From contig NZ_FOWX01000016.1 in the NCBI RefSeq assembly GCF_900115555.1, positions 1 to 64,000 of the forward strand: a stretch of DNA of 64,000 nt. Direction: 5' to 3'. The DNA is from Pseudomonas borbori (lineage in GTDB: Bacteria; Pseudomonadota; Gammaproteobacteria; Pseudomonadales; Pseudomonadaceae). This document shows positions 29,397-38,039 of this stretch, piece after piece; position 1 is the first letter of the stretch, and each line of letters opens with the position of its first letter. Position numbers and translations under genes: made by a program. A model generated the notes under the pieces. It saw nothing but the letters and a program-made list of their open reading frames with translations. It did no database searches and was not told the DNA's origin.

Positions 29397-29843
29397 ATGT
29401 CGACTCTCGAAATCCGCCCCGTCAGTGCCGCCGACCACGCCGCCTGGCTACCGCTGTGGCAAGGCTATCTGCGCTTCTACGCAAGCGAGCTGCCAGACGA
29501 AACCAGCGCCAGCACCTGGCAGCGCTTTCTCGACCCGGCCGAGCCGACCCATGCCGCGCTGGCCTGGCGCGACGGCCATGCCGTCGGCCTGGTGCAGTGG
29601 ATTTACCATCGCTCCAACTGGTTGGTGGCCCACAGCTGTTATCTGCAGGATCTGTTCGTCAGCCCCGAGGTGCGCGGCAGCGGCGTTGGCCGCCAGCTGA
29701 TCGAACACGTCTACGCCCAGGCCCGCAGCGCCGGCAGTGCGCGGGTGCACTGGCTGACCCGGGAAAGCAACCACAGCGCCATGCAGCTCTACGATCACAT
29801 CGCCGAGCGTTCCGGCTTCGTGCAATACACCCACGGCCTGTAG
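29397..29843 (+). CDS. GNAT-family N-acetyltransferase, copy 2
   Basis: 148-residue paralogue of the enzyme at 25487-25942. It shares EIRPVSAA.HAAWLPLWQGY, STWQRFLDPAEPTHAALAWR and the acetyl-CoA loop VRGSGVGRQLIEHVY. It is followed after 15 bases by another GNAT gene and preceded by the PaiB-like gene, forming a likely operon. Its C-terminus (SGFVQYTHGL) shows what the copy-1 end may have looked like before MITE insertion. Confidence 0.87.
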   Translation: MSTLEIRPVSAADHAAWLPLWQGYLRFYASELPDETSASTWQRFLDPAEPTHAALAWRDGHAVGLVQWIYHRSNWLVAHSCYLQDLFVSPEVRGSGVGRQLIEHVYAQARSAGSARVHWLTRESNHSAMQLYDHIAERSGFVQYTHGL

Positions 29844-29858
29844 CCCGAGGACGATGAC

Positions 29859-30554
29859 ATGACCCAGCCAGCCCTGCCCGATTGGCGCCCCGCCAACCCG
29901 CCGCCACGGCGTCCGCTCGACGGCCGTTATGTGCGTCTGGAACCGCTCGATCCCGCGCGCCACGGTGATGACCTGTGGCCGTGCCTGCAGGGGCCGGACG
30001 CCGATCCGGCGCTGTGGGATTACCTGCCTTATGGACCCTTCGCATCCCGCGCGGCATTCGACGCCTGGCTGGCCGGCAATGCCGCCGGCAGCGACCCGCT
30101 GTTCTTCGCCGTGCGCGAGCGCGCCAACGGCCAGGCCCAGGGCCTGCTCAGCTACCTGAACATAGTGCCGGCCCATGGCTGCATCGAGATCGGCCACATT
30201 GCCTTCGGCCGCGCCATGCAGCGCACGCCGCGGGCCACTGAGGCGGTATTCCTGCTCGCCGAACTGGCCTTCGCCCTCGGCAACCGCCGCCTGGAATGGA
30301 AGTGCAATGATCTGAACGCCCGCTCCAAGCGCGCCGCCGAGCGCTTCGGCTTCAGCTTCGAAGGGTTGTTCCGCCAGCATCTGGTGATCAAGGGGCGCAA
30401 CCGCGATAGCGCCTGGTTCTCCCTGCTCGACCACGAGTGGCCGGCGCAACGGCAAGCGTTCGAGCGCTGGCTGGCCCTGGACAACTTCGATGAGCAGGGC
30501 CGCCAGCGCAGCAGCCTCGCCGAGCTGCGCAACCGGAGCCGCCCGGAACGCTGA
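29859..30554 (+). CDS. RimJ/RimL-type GNAT acetyltransferase
   Basis: 231-residue acetyltransferase of the RimJ/RimL-like class. The start reads RRPLDGRYVRLEPLDPARHGDDL. The ALWDYLPYGPF substrate-lid segment, GCIEIGHIAFG, RTPRATEAVFLLAELAF and the RLEWKCNDLNARSKRAAERFGFSFEG core follow. Proteins of this subgroup act on small molecules or N-termini; target unknown. Last gene of the paiB-like operon; convergent with znuB. Confidence 0.87.
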   Translation: MTQPALPDWRPANPPPRRPLDGRYVRLEPLDPARHGDDLWPCLQGPDADPALWDYLPYGPFASRAAFDAWLAGNAAGSDPLFFAVRERANGQAQGLLSYLNIVPAHGCIEIGHIAFGRAMQRTPRATEAVFLLAELAFALGNRRLEWKCNDLNARSKRAAERFGFSFEGLFRQHLVIKGRNRDSAWFSLLDHEWPAQRQAFERWLALDNFDEQGRQRSSLAELRNRSRPER

Positions 30555-30563
30555 GCGCCAGCC

Positions 30564-31352
30564 TTACCCCGTGCGCCGCGGCCAGGCGAAGCTGAGCAGG
30601 AACAGGCTGGCCGCCGAGACCACGATCGATGGCCCGGCCGGAGTGTCCTGGAACCACGACAGGCTGAGGCCGCCGCATACCGCGACTATGCCCAGCAGGC
30701 TGGCGCCCAGGGCCATCTGCTCCGGGGTACGCGCGTGGCGCTGGGCGGCGGCGGCGGGAATGATCAGCAGTGAGGTGATCAGCAGCACGCCGACGATCTT
30801 CATCGCCACGGCGATCACCACGGCGATCAGCAGCATCAGGCTCAGACGGATCGCCGCCACCGGCAGGCCTTCGACCCGGGCCAGCTCCTCGTGCACGGTG
30901 ATTGCCAGCAAGGGTCGCCAGAGCAGGCTCAGCAGCACCAGCACCAGGGCGCTGCCGCCGAGAATCCAGGCCAGGTCGCCGGGGCCGACGGCGAGCAGGT
31001 CGCCGAACAGGTAACCCATCAGGTCGATGCGCACGTCCTGCATGAAACTCAGCACCACCAGCCCCAGGGACAGGGTGCTGTGGGCGAGGATGCCGAGCAG
31101 GGTATCCGAGGCCAGCGGCTGGCGGCTCTGCAGGGTCACCAGCAGTACCGCCAGCAGCACGCAGCCGACCGTCACCGCCAGGGTCGGGCTGACGTCGAGC
31201 ATCAGGCCGAGGGCCACGCCGAGCAGCGCGGCATGCGACAGGGTGTCGCCGAAATAGGCCATGCGCCGCCAGACCACGAAGGAGCCGAGCGGGCCGGCGA
31301 CCAGGGCCAGGGCCAGGCCGGCGAGCAGGGCGTTAAGCAGAAAATCAGCCAT
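30564..31352 (-). CDS. znuB: High-affinity zinc ABC transporter permease
   Basis: 262-residue ABC-3 family permease with about eight membrane segments. It has the [21 protein letters not shown] block near the N-terminus and the coupling region [35 protein letters not shown]. Start taken at the ATG at 31352 (MADFLL...), which overlaps the znuC 3' end by eight bases; an earlier ATG at 31364 is possible. Third gene of zur-znuC-znuB. Confidence 0.94.
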   Translation of the reverse strand: MADFLLNALLAGLALALVAGPLGSFVVWRRMAYFGDTLSHAALLGVALGLMLDVSPTLAVTVGCVLLAVLLVTLQSRQPLASDTLLGILAHSTLSLGLVVLSFMQDVRIDLMGYLFGDLLAVGPGDLAWILGGSALVLVLLSLLWRPLLAITVHEELARVEGLPVAAIRLSLMLLIAVVIAVAMKIVGVLLITSLLIIPAAAAQRHARTPEQMALGASLLGIVAVCGGLSLSWFQDTPAGPSIVVSAASLFLLSFAWPRRTG

Positions 31353-32151
31353 GCTTGCAGCCATCTCCGTGAACGTGTGGTTGGACCGGACCCTGGATGC
31401 TCAGGCCGGCGCTCGCTTCGTTGACCACCGCGCCATGCAGGTCGTGCTCATGGTCGTGGCGGTGGTGATAGATCGCCAGGCTCTTGGCGTCCTGGCCGAA
31501 CAGCTCGACGAACGCCGGATCGCCGCTGACCTGCTCGGGATGGCCGGAACAGCAGACATGCCGGTTGAGGCAGACCACCTGGTCGGTGGTGCTCATCACC
31601 AGGTGCAGGTCGTGGGAGACCATCAGCACGCCGCAACCATGGCGGTCGCGCAACTGGGTGATCAGGCGGTACAGCTCGGCCTGGCCGCTGACGTCGACGC
31701 CCTGCACCGGCTCGTCGAGCACCAGCAACTGCGGCTCGCGCAGCAGGGCGCGGGCCAGCAGCACGCGCTGCAGTTCGCCGCCGGAAATGCTCTGCAAGGG
31801 GCTGTCGAGCACCTGGCCGGCGCCGACTTCGGCCAGCGCCGCCTGGGCGCGGGCGCGATCGACGCCGGGCACCAGGCGCAGGAAGCGCAGCACGCTGAGC
31901 GGCAGGGTGGCATCGACATGCAGTTTCTGCGGCATATAGCCGATGCGCAGCTTCGGCTTGCGCCAGACGCTGCCGCTGTCGGGCTTGAGCAGGCCGAGCA
32001 CGGCACGCACCAGGGTGGTCTTGCCGGCCCCGTTGGGGCCGATCAGGGTGACGATTTCGCCGGGTTTGACGCTCAGTTGCACGTCCTGCAGCACGCTCTG
32101 GCCGCGGAAGCTGACGCCAATCCCGGCGAGGCGAATCAGCGCATCGCTCAT
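31345..32151 (-). CDS. znuC: High-affinity zinc ABC transporter ATPase
   Basis: 268-residue ATPase. Walker A is GPNGAGKTT (about residues 38-46), signature ISGGELQR (128-135), Walker [13 protein letters not shown] and H-loop SHDLH. The C-terminus is His-rich ([11 protein letters not shown] and [10 protein letters not shown]), common in zinc importers. Its ATG overlaps the zur stop (ATGA), so the genes are translationally coupled. Confidence 0.95.
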   Translation of the reverse strand: MSDALIRLAGIGVSFRGQSVLQDVQLSVKPGEIVTLIGPNGAGKTTLVRAVLGLLKPDSGSVWRKPKLRIGYMPQKLHVDATLPLSVLRFLRLVPGVDRARAQAALAEVGAGQVLDSPLQSISGGELQRVLLARALLREPQLLVLDEPVQGVDVSGQAELYRLITQLRDRHGCGVLMVSHDLHLVMSTTDQVVCLNRHVCCSGHPEQVSGDPAFVELFGQDAKSLAIYHHRHDHEHDLHGAVVNEASAGLSIQGPVQPHVHGDGCKHG

Positions 32152-32633
32152 GCGGCCTCCTGACAGCCCGCACAGAGGCCGAGCACTTCCACGGTCTGCC
32201 CTTCGACCACGAAACCGACGCTCTGCGCGCCACTGACGATCGCTGCGCTGATCGCCGCGTGCTCCAGTTCGATGGCCGCATGACAACTGCGGCAGATGAG
32301 GAACTGGCCCTGGTGGGCATGCGCCGGGTGACTGCAGCCGACGAAGGCGTTGAGCGAGGCGATGCGGTGCACCAGGCCGTTGTCCAGGAGAAAATCCAGC
32401 GCCCGGTACACGGTCGGCGGCGCGGCGCGGCGGCCATCCTGCTCGCTCAACACGGCGAGGATGTCGTAGGCGCCGAGCGGCTTGTGGCTCTGCCAGACCA
32501 GCTCCAGCACACGCTTGCGCAGGGCGGTCAGGCGCAGGCCCTGGCGCGTGCAAATGCTTTCCGCCTCGGCCAGGGCATGGCTGACGCAGCGGGAATGGTC
32601 GTGGGGACGTGAGGCGAGCGGTGGCTGAGTCAT
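32148..32633 (-). CDS. zur: Zinc uptake regulator (Fur family)
   Basis: 161-residue Fur-type repressor (Np20 in P. aeruginosa). The winged HTH has [25 protein letters not shown] and [12 protein letters not shown]. The metal-site region carries [18 protein letters not shown], and CAGC near the C-terminus completes a structural Zn(Cys)4 site. The HDHSRC N-terminus is also metal-binding in character. It shares the divergent control region with znuA and leads zur-znuC-znuB, so it would autoregulate with the transporter genes. Confidence 0.94.
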   Translation of the reverse strand: MTQPPLASRPHDHSRCVSHALAEAESICTRQGLRLTALRKRVLELVWQSHKPLGAYDILAVLSEQDGRRAAPPTVYRALDFLLDNGLVHRIASLNAFVGCSHPAHAHQGQFLICRSCHAAIELEHAAISAAIVSGAQSVGFVVEGQTVEVLGLCAGCQEAA

Positions 32634-32658
32634 GGGCGGGGACGGCAGAGGCGAGAGA

Positions 32659-32674
32659 CGTTATTATATTACCC
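32659..32674. promoter_or_regulatory. Zur box between zur-znuCB and znuA
   Basis: GTTATTATATTAC, an AT-rich near-palindrome in otherwise GC-rich DNA, sits midway between the divergent starts and resembles the GTTATNNNATAAC core of Zur sites. One operator would control both transcripts. Confidence 0.6.
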
Positions 32675-32690
32675 GTTCCTTCCAGCCCGA

Positions 32691-33662
32691 GTGTCCTCCG
32701 TGTTGCGTCTTTTTTCTGCTGTCAGCCTGCTCTGCGCCGTTTTCCTCACCAGCCCCACCGCCCTCGCCGAGGTGCGCGTGCTGACCAGCATCAAGCCCTT
32801 GCAGCTGATCGCCGCGGCCGTGCAGGACGGTGTTGGCAGCCCCGAAGTGCTGCTGCCGCCCGGTGCCTCGCCGCACCACTACGCGCTGCGTCCCTCCGAT
32901 GTGCGGCGGGTGAGCGAGGTGGCGCTGCTGTACTGGGTCGGCCCGGACCTGGAAAGCTTCCTGCCGCGGGTGCTGGCCGCGCGCAGCCAGCCGAGCGTCG
33001 CCGTGCAGGACCTGCCCGGCATGCACCTGCGCCACTTCGGCGACAGCCATGCCGGTCACGATGACCACGGCCAGGCCCACGATGAGCACGACGAACACGA
33101 GCAAGAGCCCGCCGAGCAGCACGATCACGCCCACCGCCCCGGCAGCCTGGATGCGCACCTGTGGTTGCTGCCGGCCAACGCCCGGGTCATAGCCGCGAAG
33201 ATGGCCGCCGACCTGAGTGCCGCCGACCCGGCCAACGCTGCGCGCTACCAGGCCAATGCCAAAGCCTTCGGCGCCCGCCTGGAGGCCCTCGACCAGCGCC
33301 TGCAAAGCCGCCTGAGCGGTCTGGCCGGCAAGCCCTACTTCGTCTTTCACGAGGCCTACGACTACTTCGAGGCCGCCTACGGCCTCAAGCATGCCGGAGT
33401 ATTCAGCGTGGCCAGCGAAGTGCAGCCCGGTGCGCGGCATGTCGCCGCCATGCGCACCCGCCTGCAGCAGGCCGGCCCGGCCTGCGTGTTCAGCGAGCCG
33501 CCGCTGCGCCCACGCCTGGCCGAGACCCTGACCGCCGGCCTGCCGGTGACCCTGGCCGAACTGGACACCATGGGCGGCGCGCTGTCGGTGGATGGCAACG
33601 GCTACGAGGCCCTGCTGGATAACCTGGCCAATGGCCTGGTCGAGTGCCTGGGCGCCCTGTAA
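32691..33662 (+). CDS. znuA: Periplasmic zinc-binding protein of the Znu transporter
   Basis: Up to 323 residues. The signal peptide ends near PTALA. The cluster A-1 fold has metal ligands in [20 protein letters not shown] and [11 protein letters not shown] charged His-rich loop (about residues 120-150: [20 protein letters not shown]) is typical of ZnuA. The start is uncertain: GTG codons at 32691 and 32700 are both possible and neither has a clear ribosome site. Confidence 0.93.
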   Translation: MSSVLRLFSAVSLLCAVFLTSPTALAEVRVLTSIKPLQLIAAAVQDGVGSPEVLLPPGASPHHYALRPSDVRRVSEVALLYWVGPDLESFLPRVLAARSQPSVAVQDLPGMHLRHFGDSHAGHDDHGQAHDEHDEHEQEPAEQHDHAHRPGSLDAHLWLLPANARVIAAKMAADLSAADPANAARYQANAKAFGARLEALDQRLQSRLSGLAGKPYFVFHEAYDYFEAAYGLKHAGVFSVASEVQPGARHVAAMRTRLQQAGPACVFSEPPLRPRLAETLTAGLPVTLAELDTMGGALSVDGNGYEALLDNLANGLVECLGAL

Positions 33663-33699
33663 GGCCTCGGCTTATCGATCAATCGTCGACGGCGTTTTT

Positions 33700-33713
33700 T
33701 GATCGGCATCAAA
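33700..33713 (+). promoter_or_regulatory. Perfect Anr/FNR-type box upstream of the CZB chemoreceptor
   Basis: TTGAT-CGGC-ATCAA matches the Anr/FNR consensus exactly. A TAAAAT -10-like box is at 33734-33739. If transcription starts near 33746-33748 the box is centred at about -40 to -41.5, the classic activating position. Confidence 0.65.
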
Positions 33714-33724
33714 TCCTTGGCGCA

Positions 33725-33773
33725 ATAGTTGATTAAAATGCTCAACTATATTGTTGAGCGAATCACTCAACTA
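33725..33773 (+). promoter_or_regulatory. Cluster of TAGTTGAG half-sites over the promoter
   Basis: ATAGTTGA (33725-33732), CTCAAC-TATATT-GTTGAG (33741-33758, perfect arms) and ACTCAACTA (33765-33773) give four copies of one half-site in alternating orientation, ending 17 bases before the start codon. It looks like an operator for an unidentified regulator. Confidence 0.5.
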
Positions 33774-33790
33774 CTCGCCAGGGAGCCGCC

Positions 33791-34891
33791 ATGTTCTTCC
33801 CCAAGCTGAAACAGTCGCTGATCCGCGCCGACAGCGAAAATTCGCGCCTGCAGCGCGAGAACGCCGACCTCCAGGCGCGCGTCGCCCTGCTCGAAGCCGA
33901 GCGCGCCAGCCTGCATGAGGAGGCCGCCCTGCTGCGCCGCGAACGGTCCAACCTGAACGGCGTCTTCACCAGCCTCGGCAGCTTCGGCGATTCGCTGAGC
34001 GGCGTGCGCCAGTCCTTCTTCGGCCTCGCCACCACGCTCAACCAGGAGAAGGCTTCGGCGCTCGAGGCGGCGGCGCAGTCCGACAGCAACCGCATCGCTT
34101 TCGAGCAGATCGCCAGCAACCTGCGCGCCATGTTCGCGCGCATGAGCGAGGCTTCGCGCAACGTCGACGGACTCAACCAGCGCGCCGGCGAAATCGGCGG
34201 CATCGTGCGCCTGATCAAGGAGATCGCCGACCAGACCAATCTGCTCGCGCTCAATGCGGCGATCGAGGCGGCGCGTGCCGGCGAGGCCGGGCGCGGCTTC
34301 GCCGTGGTGGCCGACGAGGTACGCAAGCTGGCCGAGCGCACGGCCAAGGCCACGACCGAGATTTCCGGCCTGGTTGGCAACATCCAGGAGGAGACCCGCA
34401 CCGCCAAGGCGGTGATGGAGGTCGGTGCCGAGGACGCCAGCCGCTACTCGGCCGAGAGCGAGGTCGCCATGCACAGCATGCAACGCCTGCTCGAACTGGC
34501 GCGGCGTATGGAAAATGCCGTCGCCTCGTCGGCGCTGCTGGCCAACGTCGAGCTGGCCAACATCGAGGAGCTGACGCTCAAACTGGAGGTGTACAAGGTC
34601 TTCCTCGGCATCTCGCGGCCCCACCCGGACGACCTGCCGGACGAGAAGCACTGCCGCCTCGGCCAGTGGTACTACGACGGCGAGGGGCGCGAGCGCTTCG
34701 CCGGCCTGCCCGGCTACGCGGAACTGGAGACGCCGCACCGCGCCGTGCACGTGCACGCCCGGCAGGCCGTCACGCTCTACTACGAAGGCCGGCTGGAGCC
34801 TGCGCTGGCCGAGCTGCAAGCGATGGAGAACGCCAACCTGACGGTGATGGCCGGCATGAGCCGCATGCTCGGCAAGGCGGTCGGACGCTGA
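33791..34891 (+). CDS. Cytoplasmic chemoreceptor with C-terminal CZB domain
   Basis: 366-residue soluble methyl-accepting protein without membrane segments. A coiled coil lies at about 10-60. The short signalling hairpin has the conserved tip [19 protein letters not shown] followed by [20 protein letters not shown]. The C-terminal CZB (chemoreceptor zinc-binding) domain is at about 255-360, with [12 protein letters not shown] and PHRAVH. Where many CZB domains have a first His (D-H-x-x-x-K), this one has IEELTLK, so a zinc ligand may be missing. CZB receptors sense zinc or hypochlorite. It sits between znuA and nrdJa behind an Anr-type box. A CGGCG-AAT-CGCCG hairpin overlaps its 3' end. Confidence 0.87.
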   Translation: MFFPKLKQSLIRADSENSRLQRENADLQARVALLEAERASLHEEAALLRRERSNLNGVFTSLGSFGDSLSGVRQSFFGLATTLNQEKASALEAAAQSDSNRIAFEQIASNLRAMFARMSEASRNVDGLNQRAGEIGGIVRLIKEIADQTNLLALNAAIEAARAGEAGRGFAVVADEVRKLAERTAKATTEISGLVGNIQEETRTAKAVMEVGAEDASRYSAESEVAMHSMQRLLELARRMENAVASSALLANVELANIEELTLKLEVYKVFLGISRPHPDDLPDEKHCRLGQWYYDGEGRERFAGLPGYAELETPHRAVHVHARQAVTLYYEGRLEPALAELQAMENANLTVMAGMSRMLGKAVGR

Positions 34892-35081
34892 ACGGCGAAT
34901 CGCCGGCGCAACGGGCGGCAAACCGGCCCCCGGCAGCCGGCACAGGCCGAACGGGCAACCGGCTACCCCCCAATCGCGGTAACTCGAGCAGGGGAATTGA
35001 TGGAGGTCATGGCATTGTGAGTCCGTTGGTTTAAGCTTTACTGCTTTTATTTCTTACCATCGACACGAGGGTGCGCAGGGC

Positions 35082-37232
35082 ATGGCGAAGACGGGCGGAA
35101 CCATCGCGGCAGGTATAGACAACGCTTCCGGCATTGCTTTGCAGGCGGCCTCCGAGGATATCTGGGCACAGAAATATCGCCTCAGCCGCAAGGACGGCAC
35201 GCCGGTCGATGACAGCGTCGACGCCACCTGGCAGCGTGTCGCCCGGGCGCTCGCCGACGTCGAGACGGAGGACAAGCGCGAGCTCTGGTATCAGAACTTC
35301 CTCTGGGCGCTGCGCAACGGTGCCATCCCTGCCGGGCGGATCATCTCCAACGCCGGCGCGCAGGATTACAAACCGGCCACCTCGACCATCAACTGCACCG
35401 TTTCCGGCACCATCACCGACTCGATGGACGACATTCTCGGCAAGGTCCACGAGGCCGGGCTGACGCTCAAGGCCGGCTGCGGCATCGGTTACGAGTTCAG
35501 CACCCTGCGTCCGCGTGGCTCCTTCGTTTCCGGCGCCGGCGCGCACACCAGCGGCCCGCTGTCGTTCATGGATATCTTCGACAAGATGTGCTTCACCGTC
35601 AGCTCCGCCGGCGGTCGCCGCGGCGCACAGATGGGCACCTTCGACGTCGGCCATCCGGATGTGCGCGAATTCATCCGCGCCAAGCGCGAGGACGGCCGGC
35701 TGCGTCAGTTCAACCTCAGCCTGCTGATCACCGACGAGTTCATGCAGGCGGTGGAGAACGACGGCGAGTGGCCGCTGATTTTCCCGCTGCACCACAAGGA
35801 AAAAGCCGATCTGGATCTGGACGACCCGGAGCAGGTGCTCTGGCGCGAATGGCCGGTGCACGAGGGCTATATCGTCCGCGAGGACGGCCTGGTGGCCTGC
35901 CGTATCTATGGCCGGATCAAGGCGCGGCATCTGTGGGACATGATCATGGTCTCCACCTACGATTACGCCGAGCCGGGTTTCATCCTCATCGACCGGGTCA
36001 ATCAGTTGAACAACAACTGGTGGTGCGAAGCGATCCGCGCCACCAACCCCTGCGGCGAGCAGCCGCTGCCGCCTTATGGCTCGTGCCTGCTGGGTTCGAT
36101 CAACCTGACCTGCTTCGTGCTCGACCCCTTCGGCGCCGACGCGCGTTTCGACTGGGACAAGTACCGCGAAGTGGTGCGTATTTTCACCCGCATGCTGGAC
36201 AACGTGGTGGAGATCAATGGCCTGCCGCTGGAGCAGCAGCGTCACGAGATCGAACACAAGCGGCGGCATGGCATGGGTTTCCTCGGCCTCGGCTCGACCC
36301 TGACCCTGCTCAAGCTGCGCTACGGCAGCCCGGAATCCTGTGTTTTCACCGAGGAAGTCGCCCGCGAAATGGCGCTGGTGGGCTGGGAAGAGGCGCTCAC
36401 CCTGTCCAGGGAAAAAGGCCCGGCACCGTTGCTGATGGAGAGCGTCGAGGTCACCGCCGAGATGCTGCGCAAGCGCCCGGAGATGAAGAAGGATGGCTAC
36501 CAGGTTGGCGAGCAGATTCCCGGCCGGGTGCTGCACGCCAAGTATTCGCGCTACATGCAGAAGATCGCCGAATACGCGCCCGAGCTGATCGAGGCGCTGG
36601 CCGAGCAGGGTGCGCGCTTCACCCACCACAGCTCGATCGCGCCCACCGGCACCATCAGCCTGAGCCTGGCCAACAACGCCTCCAATGGCATCGAGCCGAG
36701 CTTCGCCCATCATTACTCGCGCAACCTGATCCGCCCCGGGCGCAAGGCCAAGGAGAAGATCGAGGTCTTCAGCTACGAGCTGCTGGCCTATCGCACGCTG
36801 GTCAACACCCGGGCCAAGCCGGGCTCCGACGAGCCGGGCGAGAAGCTGCCGGATTACTTCATCACCGCCGATGACGTCAGCCCGACCCAGCACGTGGATA
36901 TCCAGGCGGCCGCGCAGAAATGGATCGACTCGTCGATCTCCAAAACCGCCAACGTACCGACCGACTACCCGTTCGAGGCGTTCAAGGACATTTACCGCTA
37001 CGCCTGGCGCCAGGGCCTCAAGGGCTGCACCACCTTCCGCTTCAATCCGGCGGCCTTCCAGGGTGTGCTGGTCAAGGAAGCCGATCTGGAGAAGACCCTC
37101 TACCGCTTCATCCTCGAAGACGGCAGCGCGGTAGAGCTCAAGGGTAACGAGGAGGTCGAATACGATGGCGAGGTGAACTCCGCCGCCAACCTGTTCGACG
37201 CACTCAAAGAAGGCTACTACGGCAAGTACTGA
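35082..37232 (+). CDS. nrdJa: Class II (adenosylcobalamin) ribonucleotide reductase, catalytic part of split NrdJ
   Basis: 716-residue catalytic subunit that reduces ribonucleotides with a cobalamin radical, independent of oxygen. Landmarks are STINCTVSGTITDSMDDIL (N-terminal active-site Cys), GCGIGYEFSTLRP, the NPCGEQPLPPYGSC loop with the radical Cys and Glu, APTGTISLSLANNASNGIEP and the C-terminal GCTTFRFNP. The redox-active C-terminal cysteines are absent because they are encoded by nrdJb, as in P. aeruginosa. ATG at 35082; the ribosome site is poor (GTGCGCAGGGC). I looked for a cobalamin riboswitch in the 190 bases upstream and saw none I could support. Confidence 0.94.
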   Translation: MAKTGGTIAAGIDNASGIALQAASEDIWAQKYRLSRKDGTPVDDSVDATWQRVARALADVETEDKRELWYQNFLWALRNGAIPAGRIISNAGAQDYKPATSTINCTVSGTITDSMDDILGKVHEAGLTLKAGCGIGYEFSTLRPRGSFVSGAGAHTSGPLSFMDIFDKMCFTVSSAGGRRGAQMGTFDVGHPDVREFIRAKREDGRLRQFNLSLLITDEFMQAVENDGEWPLIFPLHHKEKADLDLDDPEQVLWREWPVHEGYIVREDGLVACRIYGRIKARHLWDMIMVSTYDYAEPGFILIDRVNQLNNNWWCEAIRATNPCGEQPLPPYGSCLLGSINLTCFVLDPFGADARFDWDKYREVVRIFTRMLDNVVEINGLPLEQQRHEIEHKRRHGMGFLGLGSTLTLLKLRYGSPESCVFTEEVAREMALVGWEEALTLSREKGPAPLLMESVEVTAEMLRKRPEMKKDGYQVGEQIPGRVLHAKYSRYMQKIAEYAPELIEALAEQGARFTHHSSIAPTGTISLSLANNASNGIEPSFAHHYSRNLIRPGRKAKEKIEVFSYELLAYRTLVNTRAKPGSDEPGEKLPDYFITADDVSPTQHVDIQAAAQKWIDSSISKTANVPTDYPFEAFKDIYRYAWRQGLKGCTTFRFNPAAFQGVLVKEADLEKTLYRFILEDGSAVELKGNEEVEYDGEVNSAANLFDALKEGYYGKY

Positions 37233-37298
37233 GCCGGCCGCCGCCACCGTTCAAGCCTCGGGCCGCCGCCGTCGCCGCCCGACAGGAGAGACTGCACC

Positions 37299-37997
37299 AT
37301 GACCGTCAAGATCAACCAGCGCATCAAGGGTTTCAAAGTGGTCGACGAGACCCTTGAGCGCTCTGCCGCCACCACCGCCTCCGACAAGGCCAGCAAGGTC
37401 AACGTGGTGGAGATGGACGAAAGCCTGCAACGCCCGGAAACCCTGATCGGCATGACCTACAAGATCAAATCGCCGCTGTTCGAACACGCGCTCTACGTCA
37501 CCGTCAACGACATAGTGCTCAATGCCGGCACGCCCCACGAGCAGCGCCGCCCGTTCGAGATCTTCATCAACTCGAAGAACATGGACCATTTCCAATGGAT
37601 AGTCGCGCTCACCCGGATCATGTCCGCGGTGTTCCGCAAGGGCGGGGACTGCACCTTCCTGGTCGAGGAGCTGAAGGCGGTATTCGACCCGCGCGGCGGT
37701 TACCTGAAGAAGGGCGGGGTGTACATGCCTTCCATCGTCGCCGAGATCGGCGTGGTGCTGGAACGCCACCTGATCGCCATCGGCATGCTCGAAGGCCAGG
37801 CGCTGGATGAAACCCAGCGCCAGTACCTGGCCGAGAAGCGCGCCGCCTACGAGGCCAGCCAGGGTGCCGTGACGCTGGAGCCGGGCGACGGCTTCCCGGC
37901 CGGCGCGCAGCTGTGTGGCAAGTGCAACACCCAGGCGGTAGTGCAGATGGACGGCTGCGCCACCTGCCTCAACTGCGGCTACTCCAAATGCGGGTAG
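37299..37997 (+). CDS. nrdJb: Class II ribonucleotide reductase, C-terminal part of split NrdJ
   Basis: 232-residue partner of NrdJa. The N-terminal part (about 1-180) aligns with the TSCPD-type domain, with KSPLFEHALYVTVNDIVLN and RRPFEIFINSKNMDHFQW. The last 35 residues carry a zinc-ribbon-like set CGKC...CATCLNCGYSKCG, which includes the redox thiols that re-reduce the active site. AGGAGAG precedes the ATG, and 66 bases separate it from nrdJa. Confidence 0.94.
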   Translation: MTVKINQRIKGFKVVDETLERSAATTASDKASKVNVVEMDESLQRPETLIGMTYKIKSPLFEHALYVTVNDIVLNAGTPHEQRRPFEIFINSKNMDHFQWIVALTRIMSAVFRKGGDCTFLVEELKAVFDPRGGYLKKGGVYMPSIVAEIGVVLERHLIAIGMLEGQALDETQRQYLAEKRAAYEASQGAVTLEPGDGFPAGAQLCGKCNTQAVVQMDGCATCLNCGYSKCG

Positions 37998-38005
37998 TCG
38001 CCAGC

Positions 38006-38039
38006 TAACGGCAGCGCCCGCACCCGGGCGCCGCCGTTA
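38006..38039. terminator. Bidirectional hairpin between nrdJb and thrB
   Basis: TAACGGC...GCGCCCG-CAC-CCGGGCGC..GCCGTTA forms a long stem shared by both convergent genes. The thrB stop codon (TTA on plus, 38037-38039) is inside the stem. Confidence 0.6.

Noticed and set aside
34892..35081. Cobalamin riboswitch before nrdJa
   Set aside because: Expected for a B12-dependent enzyme in some bacteria, so I looked for the B12-box-like core. The 190 bases contain GC-rich hairpins but nothing I could match. TTGATGGAGGTCAT near 35000 is only a weak Anr-like match.
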